A stretch of 64,000 nucleotides of DNA from Apostichopus japonicus. Lineage: Eukaryota; Echinodermata; Holothuroidea; Aspidochirotida; Stichopodidae. Below the pieces are notes generated by a model. That model was given only the letters and a program-made list of their open reading frames with translations, did not search any database and was not told where the DNA came from. Each line of letters begins with the position of its first letter. The first letter of the stretch is position 1. Of the stretch, positions 40,560-53,130 are shown one piece after another. Position numbers and translations under genes: made by a program. The DNA is taken from contig NC_092565.1 of assembly GCF_037975245.1 (NCBI RefSeq), positions 6,688,999 through 6,752,998 of the forward strand. Direction: 5' to 3'.

Positions 40560-42640
40560 CGTGCGGGTGAAAAGCCAACCCGTGTCTGTTGATTGTATAA
40601 GTATATGGTATATTCTGAGTTTGCGCCGTGAATTCCTACTGTTGTGTATTCAGTTTAGGTATAGTACGTTGTCGCTCTTTCACTGTGGGATATTTCACCG
40701 AATTGGAAGGCATGGAACGGGCATGGATGGAAAGGGACGGGGTATGGGAGGGGATGATGGTGATATGTTCCCAAAACCTCCTCCTCCTCGGCCCCCCCCC
40801 CCCTCCCCCTCCCCTTCACATCCCATATCTCTCCTTAAACAATATAAACGCATTTAATCTTTGCCGTTCGAAATTCCTTCTTGATGCATAGAATATAGAT
40901 CATATGAAAACAGCAAAGTACAAATTGGATTTCCATTAATTAATCATTTTATTGTTCTTTCCATGACCGTGTTATAGCAGGATACGCCACTAGAACGATA
41001 TTACGCCACTGTTTACGCCATCACGCCACTCTCAATTATTTATTTCTTCACTGCACTTTTACAGGCGAGGGCAGACAACGCCTTCGGGTCCATATATGCG
41101 GTTCTTTCACTGTTGGGGTTCACGGTATAAGGAGCGAAGCTTGTTTTGTGGACGTTTTGTTTTCTTTTAAATTTGAATTATTCGAAATTGAAGTCTATAT
41201 TTAACTTATGTGGTCACCTAAGAATGCAAATATATGTCTGGTTGGACATTCTTAGAACATAATTATATCTGTTAAATACTGGCCACAGAGCCGAAATTGT
41301 TCGCGTCAACTTTGACACATTTCATGACATTCCAACCATTAAAGTTCGCCAACACTGCCTAATATTGGTTAGAAAATTGAGAAAAGCAACAAAACATTGT
41401 TACTGACTCATTTAATTGCGTCAGGGCGTCATCCTTGCCTTGGCATAATTTGGAGCCGACAACCAGACTTGGAGTGAAATAACACTTTCAATTGTTTTCA
41501 CGTGTTTTTTTTTGTTTAGCATTCTTTAATTTGGGCATAGGCTAATGACTTTTAAGGTAATATAATCTAAACTTGGATCCAAGGTTTAAGGTATACATTC
41601 TCCTGTTTATGGACCAGTTGGCATTTCCCACAAATTAACAGTGAATCATAACATTAAAAAACATCAACAGACAGGAAGACAATAAAAGTCCCGACAGAAT
41701 CATTTCTGTACGGATTTCAGAATCTAAATATCTGCCGCAAACCGTGCACGGTTCTTTGTCAAATGAGGACCTCGGGGGGGGGGGGGGGGGAGGGGACCGA
41801 ATAAGATGGATGGACACCATAGCGGATCTGAAATTCCCAACTCTTGTCGAACTATATAGTAGCATCCAAAAGCGGTATATTAATAATGAGACCTTCGTAA
41901 CAAATGTTATAAGATTACTTTGAAGTGACATTGATTTAACTTGGAAGTGTAACTGAATACTGCCAGCTCGACAAAGTATTTATCAGAAGATAGCTTTGTT
42001 TGTAAGGTAGTTAGTGATCCGACGGAGAGGCACACACAGTTGTTCCGAACCATTTGACGGGGACATTATAGAGCGGACGCTGGTATATATATATATCTAT
42101 ATATATATATCTATATATATATATTATATACCACTTCTGTTAACGCTAGGTGTAATGACGCGTAAATAGGCTTGTTTCTGTTCTTTCCCCGGCGCCTCTG
42201 TTTGCAAAGTTCGCCCTAACTGCTGACAGAATGAAGAATGGGGTCGCCTTGATATAGGGAGTGGCAAAACCAAATGACAAATGATAACGTGTTGTTTTTT
42301 CATCATCCTATATATCTATTGATTGATTAGTGTGATTGATCAGCCCACTATATATTTACAGTTCTCCAATTTAACAAGAAAACCATATTTTGGTGGTTTT
42401 GTCAAAGTCAATACTAATACCATTTGCAAAATGCGCACGCCGAAGAACGACGGTGGAATTCTGAATGTCTTTTGTATGAGCAGGCGTCCAAGGATGGCAA
42501 TGGGTGTTATTCTTTATTATGACTCATAAAAACCAAAAACTAAAGAAACAGTGGGATGTGCTATGAATAAACAAACATATCGCAGAAAAAGGCATGAAAT
42601 GTTGTTCTCGGTAGGGTACATTAGCCGAACATGTTACACC

Positions 42641-42886
42641 GGGAGTGGGCTGGTGGAGTCTGCTTGGGGAGTGGGCTGGGGAGTGGGCTTGGGGAGTGGC
42701 CTAGGGGTGTGGGCTGGGAAGTGGGCTGGGGTGGGTTAAGGGAGTGGGCTGGGGCAGTGGCCTAGGGAGTGTGCTGGGTGAGTGGCCTAAGGGAGAGGGC
42801 TGGGGAATGTGCTTGGGGAGTGGGCTAGGGAGTGGGCTGGGGAGTGGGCTGGTGGAGTGAGCTGGGAGTGGGCTAGGGTAGGGGTT
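42641..42886. repeat. G-rich degenerate minisatellite (GGGCTGGGGAGT-type)
   Basis: About 20 imperfect units of 10-14 bases such as GGGCTGGGGAGTG and GTGGCCTAGGGAGT, with GGG or GGGG every few bases on the plus strand. The sequence meets the general pattern for G-quadruplex formation many times over. Open frames on both strands across it are by-products of its composition. Confidence 0.92.
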
Positions 42887-43817
42887 GCATGCATGGTAAC
42901 CGCACAACGACACAAGAATCGAGTAGCCGACCAATTTACGCCTAAAACGAGGTACGAGTGTAATACCTGCAAGAGTGTTGCGACCGAGGGTTAAAGGTCA
43001 TCAGTTTTTCGTTACGATGCTTGGTACGTGTCCTTCTTTTATTAGTCAGTCAACATTTAAAATTTCCTCTGGACTTTCTGTTTTTGAAAGAACAACAAAT
43101 TACCTCTTTTATCAACGTCTCGTGGATTTAAGCTAAATGACCATGGAAAATGTTGAAGTAAATTTTCTTAAACCATGAAATACTTCTTAGGTCCAACGTT
43201 ATTGTCTCTTAAGTTTACGCTATATATTCCGTGCATGTTATGTCGTCATTGCATGAGATTCGGGAGCCATTTAACAAAATATGTCTCGTGGGGTGAAAAA
43301 TTAAAACTCACCAAAAAAACTCAAAGCCAAGAAATGTATTTTAGGTATTAAACTAAGCCCCTGAGGTGTGACCTTTGACACCAAAGAGCGGAACACCTGA
43401 GGGCAGTGACGAAATCCTACCTTAAACAAACATGCACAAATTTGTTCATATTTGTCGATCATGAAAGCCAAGACGTTCCTAAGAGTTTATTTAGTTGTCA
43501 AGCGACGAGAGAGTCTGAAAAACAGGTGAATGACCCGATAGACCAAAAAAAAAAAGAGGGCGTACTATAATCTTGTGGTCGTCCCAGGAAATGATTGCCA
43601 ACTCGGTTAAGTCAACATGTACCGTCAAAAAAGAAGATTACCCAAAAGATCACTGGATGAATTTCAAATTAATTTTCGTCGATGGGAAAACAAAGTAAAG
43701 TGAAACGGTCTGTTGACCTCGAAAAGATTTTCTCAGAATGAATATTCTCGCCTGGGGTTGGTTTCGGTTTAAATAAAGCTCTCCTTCAGCATTTTTCCCC
43801 GTTGTGATATAGTAGGC

Positions 43818-43818
<1 letters not shown>

Positions 43819-43853
<35 letters not shown>
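43819..43853. repeat. TA microsatellite
   Basis: A (TA)n tract of about 34 bases. Similar shorter TA tracts lie at 12358-12379, 34997-35014, 38758-38778 and 42083-42124 (the last broken by TCTA). Confidence 0.9.
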
Positions 43854-43855
<2 letters not shown>

Positions 43856-46409
43856 CATGTATAGTTAGTTACTGTGTATATAATGGTAGGCCGGTCTCAA
43901 CTTCATCAATCGCGGTTGTATTAAATTTGTTGATTTTATTCTTGATATTCTGATATTGAGCGGTAATATTTGGATATATTATCTGATATTGAAGCATTAA
44001 AATGTTGATTTTTAATAATGATATGTTGCTGTTAACTTTTTTTTTTATCTGACAAGCTGATATATCTTTCACATACATTTGTGGCACAGATGGCGTTCCG
44101 TACACTATATAAGCGTCAAACGGTATACGCAAATCGACGAAAGCCGGTCGGCAATATTTGTTTGTATAGTGTAAATTTACTCTTGAAAAAAAGTAAAAAT
44201 CTTATATTCCATGAAAGTTGCAATGACTGACTTGAACTTTCCATTCGGCCTGCAAATTAATGACACACATAAAGCTTAATTAGAAACTTATTTAATTATC
44301 AGTTTATCAACGAAACCCGCTAAATTCGACTTCAAGATCTGGAAAGAACACTCCATCTTTAATTGATTTGTACAAAGAAGAGTTTGGAAATCCAACATCT
44401 AAAGGGATATGTAGGCATATATAGTCTCGGCGGGGGTACTTCTATATTATGACTTATGAAATATGAACTATCATCATCATCACAAATATACGGGTACGTA
44501 TGAAATGATTGCGAATTACACAAGGATGCGTAGAATAGGCTATCCCCCCGCCCCACCCCCCCCCCCAAGAAAAGAAAGGATCACCTCTGGACTGGCCTTC
44601 AGTTTATATCTGGATTGACAAAATTCCCGTTTCGGGTGATGAGGTTGGGAGGGGGCTGGAGGTGGAGGGTGGGGCTGAGAATTTTATCAACGGCACATCC
44701 TAAACTTTATTCATTGCAATATGAAACTTGACTAGTAATGATTTAGAAATGAATTTGACAATTTATTATCGAATCCTGTCGAAAAGACAGCTGCCATCAG
44801 AAGAGAGAGAGGGAGGGGGGGGGGGGGGTTAATGTAAGCATGAACGTATAACTACAGTTGACAATATGGTAGACCTATGTACTATCTAGTTGTGACTTAA
44901 TGTAACAGATAGCTCCGCCGGTGATGGTCCGGTATGTTAACGTGCCTAGCCTAGCCCAAGCCTATACCTTCGCCATCTAACATAGTTCTTATAATGCGCC
45001 CAGCGTGGTTAACGATTTACCAACCGGCTTTTTATATCGTTTTCCCCCCTCTCCCCCCCCCTCTATCTTCAAAAGTAGGATGGTTCATCTATGCTTAGCG
45101 TCAAATGTAACAGAAGCGCCTGGGTTAATCATGTGAATGTTCATCAATAATCATCGATAACAAATACAAGAAAATACAAAAATTATGACAAAGGGTAATA
45201 ATCTATAGCCTATATCTATGCCCCAAAGCTAAGTACACTGGTGTATTTGTCGACCAGGACTTTTATTATTATTATTATGATTATTATTTTTATTACGGTT
45301 CGCGGGTGTTCATGGGTTATATAGTCAAATGAAGCTAAAATCTCAAGGGTTCGCGCACTATAGGCCTACATATATAATATATACAGGCCTATATATAATA
45401 CTTCTAGCGTCTATTTTAATATTTCTGACAAATTGTCAAGTTATATGATATTACCTGGATGGCTATTTACTTTTTTTTTTAAATATTTCATGACTCTTTA
45501 ATTGGCTCACCATGCGTCCGATTAGGGTGGAACGTGGGAAATCCCCCTGCGGCGAGAACTGGCAAACGGATTGACATCAAACGGGCTACACCGCGAGACA
45601 TAGTCGTCAGCGGCCGGGGTGTGTGTGTACGGTTGAATGCGGCGACAAATGTACGGTATGATGCCGAAAAAGAGAAAGAAAAAAACCTGATGATTCTGTC
45701 TCACATTATAGCTACTGTATCATTTATTTTGTAGTCAAGTTACACAGACGTATAAAACTTTACAGCCATGTTGCTGCATGGTTAAGCGATCATTTGTTCG
45801 TCCGTACCGTGTATAGGGGCCTCTCCGTGAGACAGTTTACAAGAGGCTTATAAAGAAGGCCTATTATATCTCAAGAAGGAACAGATGAGAGAGACAAGGA
45901 AAGGCGAAGTCAGTCGCCCATTGTCCATATTTTGTTTTCGATACAGTATCGAGACTCATTAGTTGCAATGCGATATCATAAGACATTTGTTTTTTTTTGG
46001 GGGGGGGGGCTTTTTCTTTATTGTCGGAAAAGATCTAAAGATTTTCGACGATTTCGGCTACTGACGCAGGGTTTACCCGCGTTATGCTCCTGAAAAGGGT
46101 CTTTTTCCTGTAGATCCGCTTGTATATCTCGATGCATCCCTTGGGTTTTGGGATACTTGAGAAAAGCAGCACTTTGAATCGATTCGTACAAATTTCTTGA
46201 TACTCTATTACGATACGAGAATCCCATGACGACATATCTGTTTATTTACTCGACTAATTAGTGTTTTTCATTTCAAACAATGCCAGAACCGATGCCAGAA
46301 AATATTTTGGCATTTTACTTCTTTTGTTTTATAAAATGTGATTATTGCTAAACATGAAGGGGGTAATAAAAGGGTATGGGTGACGAAATATTGTAGATCG
46401 AATCGGCTT

Positions 46410-46475
46410 CATTTCTGACTTCTTATTTGAGTAAAGTGATATACATTTCTGACTTTTTATTTGAGTAAAGTGCTC
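46410..46475. repeat. Tandem duplication of about 33 bp
   Basis: CATTTCTGACTTCTTATTTG followed by AGTAAAGTG occurs at about 46410 and again at about 46445 with one difference (TTTT for TCTT). Confidence 0.85.
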
Positions 46476-47491
46476 GATAGGTCTGGTAAAACTGACGCAA
46501 CCCCCCCCCAGCCCCCCAGCCCCCCCCCCCCGAAAAAACGTTTAACGTTTCGTCGCTCAGACACCTTCCATACTCGTCATCAATCAAATCACCTCAAAAT
46601 CAAATTGGAAAAATTAAAACTTTCCCGCGACTAATATTTGACAGCAAGCTTTGGCTATAGTCAAGCTGAAAGAACTATTACGTATCACATCCCCATGTAC
46701 CGTATCAAAATTGACTAAAAATCCCACTCTTCCCAAAATTACTTGGATGAACCAGGAGAAACATGTATCGCAATTCTAGCACGTTAATATTGATATCCTA
46801 CATCTCCTATCTTAAAAAGGTGACATAAGTAGGAAGTTTTAGCCTTGATATGTCATAGTCCAAGTAAAAGAACGAAAAAAAAAAGAGTACTGGTACTGTT
46901 TTTAAAGCCGTTACGGTGTTTAAGCTGTTCACCTTGACAATATGCTAAATATTTACATGTACTCAGTGAATCGATTGGAGTTTTTTTTTTTAAATGTCCA
47001 TATACACTCAAATACATTGTACTGAACATATACCGAGCTAATTACTGCTGTCGTCATGTACGGAATATAACCAGTCAGCAATATCCCTCTCACCTCTGAA
47101 TCCGACAGTACAGTGACGTCACAAACTTGACCTGAAGAGGTCATGAAGCCGTTAGCGTGTCACACTCGCTGTCGTCAAAGATTCTGACCTCGCTGACATG
47201 AGGGTGACCAATCTAAACAAATTGTGGTCAAAGAACAACGTTTGATCGCTGAAAACTGTTGATGTTTGCTGCCAAAATTTATCAATTTTCGACAACCAAA
47301 AGAGTTTCCCTCAAATTCTTTCAGAAATCATAGCCTGGGGACGGTAGGATGTTATGAATCCTCATAACAGGAGCAAAAATATTTTAACACCTGTTAGAAT
47401 ATCTGTAGTAGAAGTTAAAATGGCGGCTTTTAATTGCGACGGTTGCCTCCAGATTATGGATCAAAAGATGCAGATATCAAAGCGCTATAAC

Positions 47492-47678
<187 letters not shown>

Positions 47679-48379
47679 ATTTATATATGTGTTTATATTT
47701 ATATATCACTCTCCGGCTACATTCTTTATATGAGAAATATTCGGTGTATTAATAGTTCCGCCAGTATAATTTATGAAGGGTTAAAAGGGATTGATTTTCT
47801 TGTCAAGTTCATTAAAAACGTCACGACCCTTCCCCTCCCCGAACCCATTCGCCCAATTCTGCCCCCATCTTCGCATGTCTATGTTTCCACAAAAAAAGAA
47901 CATTCTTTTCCCAATAGACCTGATAAGTATACAAATTTTGATATCAGCATTAACAAAAATCTGATAATCAAAGAAAAACAGTCGACAGCTATTTTTCTTA
48001 CCGGTGCATCATTGTCGAGTCCTAAAACCAAACATCCGATTCATTCAAAAGAGCGAAAAACAAAATGGAAAGGAAAACTCGATTTTATGTTGATAACCGA
48101 AACACGATTTTTCTATTCAACAGTATTTTTTCCGTGATTCTTGTATTGATACATAAATATGGTTCTCCGGAAAATTTCCACAGATCAAAAGAGCGCAGAG
48201 ATCTTAAGCTCGCCAAGCATGCCAAAATTCGCCAGTCAACATATTTGCTTTTGTAATTTTCCAATCTTTTCTGCAAAAGCCGAACTTGAATTACCAAAAT
48301 TGTCAATTACAAACGTCCATCATTTTGCTCTTGGTCGCTACTTACACAGCAATTTCAAGCAGACAGAACGTGTACAGAA

Positions 48380-49230
48380 CATGTACTGTTGTATTACCAT
48401 CATGTACTTTTACAGTATCATCATGTACCTTTGTGTTACCATCATTTACCTTTGTGTTGCCATCATGTACCTTTGTATTACCATTATGTACCTTTGTGTT
48501 ACCATCATGTACCTTTGTGTTACCATTATGTACCTTTGTGTTACCATCATGTACTTTTGTATTATAATCATGTACCTTTGTGTTACCATCATGTACCTTT
48601 GTGTTACCATCATGTACCTTTGTGTTACCATCATGTACCTTTGTGTTACCATCATGTACCTTTGTATTACCATTATGTACCTTTGTGTTACCATTATGTA
48701 CCTTTGTGTTACCATCATGTACTTTTGTATTATAATCATGTACCTTTGTGTTACCATCATGTACCTTTGTGTTACCATCATGTACCTTTGTGTTACCATC
48801 ATGTACCTTTGTGTTACCATCATGTACCTTTGTGTTACCATCATGTACCTTTGTGTTACCATTATGTACCTTTGTGTTACCATTATGTACCTTTGTGTTA
48901 CCATCATGTACCTTTGTGTTACCATCATGTACCTTTGTGTTACCATCATGTACCTTTGTGTTACCATCATGTACCTTTGTGTTACCATCATGTACCTTTG
49001 TGTTACCATCATGTACCTTTGTGTTACCATTATGTACCTTTGTGTTACCATCATGTACTTTTACATTACCATCATGTACTTTTGTATTACAATCATGTAC
49101 TTTTACATAACCGTTATGTACTTTTGTATTACAATCATGTACTTTGTATTACCATCATGTACAGTTATATTACCATTATGTACTTTAACATTACAATCAT
49201 GTACTTTCGTATTACCATCATGTACTCTTA
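48380..49230. repeat. 21-bp minisatellite, about 40 units
   Basis: The unit is CATGTACCTTTGTG followed by TTACCAT (21 bp). Variants at fixed positions (GTACTTTTGTATTATAATC and CTTTGTATTACCATTATG) recur as blocks near 48475-48560 and 48660-48735, which suggests a larger duplicated block of about eight to nine units. The flanks, especially 49040-49230, hold more diverged units. The period is a multiple of three and the unit has few stop-like triplets. Several frames on both strands therefore stay open and give artificial repeated peptides (MYLCVTI, PSCTFVL, MVTQRYM). Confidence 0.95.
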
Positions 49231-52200
49231 TATTATCATCATATTTAGCAATGTCATTGTGTTTTTCATGCTCGTGTACTTTTAACATATCATAGTGAAC
49301 TTTGACCCTTATAATAGAGAACTTTCACGTTACTATCGTCAATACCACATGATCACAATGAACTTTTTACATCATCACCAACAGCTGTGGTCCTTCTGGC
49401 GTTCCAAATGCATTGGCATTAGAGATCTTGATTTACCAAAGGAACATCGGTAGCACATGAGGACATTACTTCGTGTAGCATGTCATAACTTTTTGACATT
49501 TACTTTCTTTCACTATTTGACACATGCTAAAACATCTCAAACTAATATTTATACTGAGAAATGTCATCGCCAAAATTCTCCAAAACTTTTTACTGCGCAT
49601 GCTTACTAACTACTCCGCTCGACAGGGATACTGATAGTACAAAATTACTAATTGGCTAAAGTATTCTGTGATCCTGTGTCGCCAAAGTGCGCTGACGTTT
49701 ATATAACCTACATACGACATATAAAATGATGTAAATGGAACGAAACTGAATTATATACATGAACTCGTCAAGTTAGTTCATGTGACAGGGTCAACCATAG
49801 GAGCCAACCGCTGCAATCTGCGGCTGATGATGTAAAGGCAAAAGATGGGGTCAGTAAATGTAGGGTTGTAAAGACTCCATTTCGTCCCACTTTGGCGACA
49901 CCTAAACAGTCATCAAGTAACCACATTGCCAACCCAAGCCCTCACAGCTGTGACCAGTGATTGTAACGATAAGACCAGTTCGGCCCCTGTTTGGATATGG
50001 TCCCCGTGACATGTGTAGTTTTCAATGTACGATCTTTCCTTATTGACATAATAAGGTTATTCTTGATGCGTTGGGGAGGGGATGGGAAGGTTGGTGGAGG
50101 GGAGGGGAGGGTCAGAAAGCCATTCATCATCCAAAGATGTTACTTGTAGGTAAATAACAATTAAAAGATTGAGTTGGAGAGTGGAGGGAGGGGGGGGGGT
50201 GTTGTTGTTGTTTTCTCTGAACCCATGCTTGCAGTCGGATTTTATGAACTTTTTGGTTGAAAAATCAAGTTTTAATTGTGTGAGGGTCTGGGTTTTGTCT
50301 GAGGGTGGTTAAGTTGGAGTGAGCGTGGTGGGTTTGTGTAAGGGGACGTTGAAAAAGGTGATTTTATGTCTTAGAGAAAACGCCCATATTCTGAATACAT
50401 TTCAATTTCTTTATATGACCGAATTGTTGGGGGTTTCAAAGCGTTCCTCTCCTCACCACAAAACTGACTATATTGCATGCCGGAAAGATCTGATCTTTAC
50501 CAGAAGACCTTGTAAACCGAAATCATTCAAACTTTTATCAATCCTGTCAAATTCTGTATTAACCGATCAAGTTTTTAAGATATTGCTAGGCTAAGCAACC
50601 GAATACTGTCAAACGTCTTACAGAATTTTGACAATGGATTGCTTTATTTCCCACCGTCCCCACCCCTTACATGCCACTATATATATCAGAGGAAGAAACC
50701 TGGCTTAGCGCATCATTCTGCGCATGGACCGTGACCTCACACTCCCGTAGCCGTGTTTACGAAAACTTTTCCGAAAGAAGGAAAACAGGTGTGTTTTGCA
50801 TTACTAGCTGCCTAAACTTGAAGATTTTATCTGTCTGATTGATCCTATCCATATATACCCGCGTAATCCACGGCTAATCCTGGGAGGATTAAATAGTTTG
50901 TCTATTCAAGTAATCTGTATTACTGACTAAGCAAATAAGTCATAATGGTTAGTGTGTGTTAAAGGTGATCTGTTGTGTCGCTACAGGATGAGATTTGCGA
51001 GGTGAGGGTCGTGGGTGGGCTGGGGGGGGGGAGAAAAGGGTGGTATTATTGTAGTGAATGTAAGGGGGAGTAGTCACCGTCCTCGCTCCAAGTAGAGACC
51101 AAATATTTCTTTTCTTTTTTTTTAGCGCTGGGTTATGTTTGTTTTGCAGAGTTTCAAATTACTATCATTTGTTTTACTGATTGCTAACTCCTATATAACC
51201 CGCTATCTGCCCTCAGTATTTATAGCGATATAAAAAAGAGTGAAGGGTGGGTCTTGTTGTAAACTGGGAAGTCAAGTGGGGACCGGGGGAGGGAGTCGGG
51301 GAGGAAGTCGGGGAGGAAGTCGGGGAGGAAGTCTGGGAGGAAGTCGGGTAGGATGTGGAGAAGGAACTTACTGAATTTCATTCCTTTTTATTCACCAAAT
51401 TTAAAAAGGCTTTACTTTCTCGATTGTACTATTTCATCCGTTCCGCGATTTGGAACCTGCACACCCATATCGAATTGAGATAGCTACAAGCCACGCCCAC
51501 CCCTCTTTCCTTTCCGGTTGTACTTCGGGCGCCTTTTATCCGAAGTACAGAACATGTGTTCATCACAGACTGAAAAAAGTACAACTTTCAGTCAAACATT
51601 CCAAGTCCGTCATATTCAAGGTAGAAGATGTATGGTTTCAATCAGTCGTTATGGCATTGCTAAGTGCGCATGCGCAAGTCCCAATTACGATGAAGGACAC
51701 GTGAGACATACAAAAACGCGTAGGTATATCATAATTGCACTTACCCGTGTCGCATATATACGATGGATCATGCTTCTGTATATTGTTCACAGTATGTATC
51801 GAAAGAGAAAGGGTCTATAAATTAAAAATTCAACTTCGGATGAGTCCCATAACTGCAACAGTGAGAGAAAAAAAAACACAACGATAACGAAAAGAACAAT
51901 TGATTTGATGTCCATGCATGACGTCACAATATATTATATTATGTAATTTTCCAAAACCAAATTAATAAGTACAGCCAATAAAAAATATATGATGATTGCA
52001 ATTCAATGAACTTTTGCACTTTTATTACTTCACCCGGCTTTTTTTAAACTTTTATTCAAAACAGTTCGTAACGTGGATACCTGTTATGTGTATTACGCAT
52101 GACACATTTGAAGCCATTTCTGACCCAAAGGGAGAATTTCCCTTATCTGGAGGAAACAATTCCTAATCAGATACACAACGTATTCGTAAAGGCTACCGAA

Positions 52201-52273
52201 GACAATCATTTAGGTTACTGTATGAGAGGGCGCCCTACCATTCTTAAAAGCTACGCTGACGAAAGATTGAGAA
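49231..52273. other. Intergenic interval; no supported gene
   Basis: AT-rich DNA with purine-rich runs near 50070-50115, 50180-50200 and 51020-51040, and the 12-bp minisatellite at 51280. The 180 bases immediately left of the fold-back element are open on the plus strand (52099-52326) but the product is not recognised. Confidence 0.55.
51280..51362. repeat. 12-bp purine-rich minisatellite (GAAGTCGGGGAG)
   Basis: About six near-perfect copies of a 12-bp unit, GAAGTCGGGGAG, decaying at the right end to GAAGTCGGGTAG. Confidence 0.92.
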
Positions 52274-52279
52274 CGCACT

Positions 52280-53130
52280 TATGGAAAGCCATTTTAACAT
52301 TTAATCGGGAATTTCAGATATCTTAAATTGTTTCTTATTTTAGATATCTAAAATTCTATTTCAGATATCTGAAATTGAATTCGAGATATCTAAAATAGAT
52401 TTCGAGATATCTGAAATTCTAATTCAGATATCTGAAATTGAATTCGAGATATCTGAAATTGAATTCGAGATATCCGAAATTGAATTCGAGATATCTGAAA
52501 TTCTATTTCAGATATCTTAAATTTAATTCGAGATATCTGAAATTGAATTCGAGATATCTGAAATTGAATTCAAGATATCTGCAAATCTAATTCGAGATAT
52601 CTGAAATTGAATTCGAGATATCTGCAATTGAATTCCAGATATCTGTAATGCATATGCGGAAATTCCCGATTAAATGTTAAAATGGCACGTATGGAAAGCC
52701 ATTTTAACATTTAATCGAGAATTTTCAGATATCTGTAATTGAATTCGAGATATCTGTAATTGAATTCGAGATATCTGAAATTCTATTTCAGATATCTGAA
52801 ATTGAATTCGAGATATCTGAAATTGAATTCGAGATATCTGAAATTGAATTCGAGATATCTAAAATTCTATTTCAGATATCTGAAATTGAATTCGAGATAT
52901 CTGAAATTGAATTCGAGATATCTGAAAATGAATTCGAGATATCTCGAATTCAATTTCAGATATCTGAAATTCCCTGGTATTTCGAGATATCTGAAATTGA
53001 TTTTAAGATATCTGCAATTATTTGTAGATATCTTAAATAAATTGGAGATATCTGTAATTTAATTTTAAATATCTGAAATTATTTCGAGATATCTGAATTT
53101 CCTTATTAAATGTTAAAACGGCTTTCCATA
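52280..53130. mobile_element. Fold-back/MITE-like element, double unit, filled with 21-bp GAATTC/GATATC repeats
   Basis: The ends are inverted repeats: TATGGAAAGCC(A/G)TTTTAACA and TTTAAT at the left, and the reverse at the right. A direct repeat CGCACT flanks them at 52274-52279 and 53131-53136. A head-to-tail junction at 52669-52715 carries an inverse end followed by a new TATGGAAAGCC end at 52690, so two units are joined. The interior is a run of 21-bp units, each with GAATTC (EcoRI) and GAGATATCTGAAA (EcoRV core). Some units are inverted relative to others, so the strand can self-pair extensively. No transposase is present. An open frame of repeated NSRYLKL heptads results from the 21-bp period. 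Confidence 0.8.

Noticed and set aside
42551-42994. Frames rich in Gly-Trp-Val or Pro-Leu-Pro-Ser on either strand
   Set aside because: They come from the G-rich minisatellite.
48159-49295. Long plus-strand reading frames with repeated heptads (MYLCVTI and other frames), and a 202-residue minus-strand frame
   Set aside because: They are by-products of a 21-bp minisatellite, open in several frames at once with no unique coding sequence.
52760-53062. Reading frame of repeated NSRYLKL heptads
   Set aside because: It arises from the 21-bp unit of the fold-back element and has no independent evidence of coding.
48380-53130. CRISPR-like repeat arrays
   Set aside because: Units are contiguous with no unique spacers, and the DNA is animal nuclear sequence.
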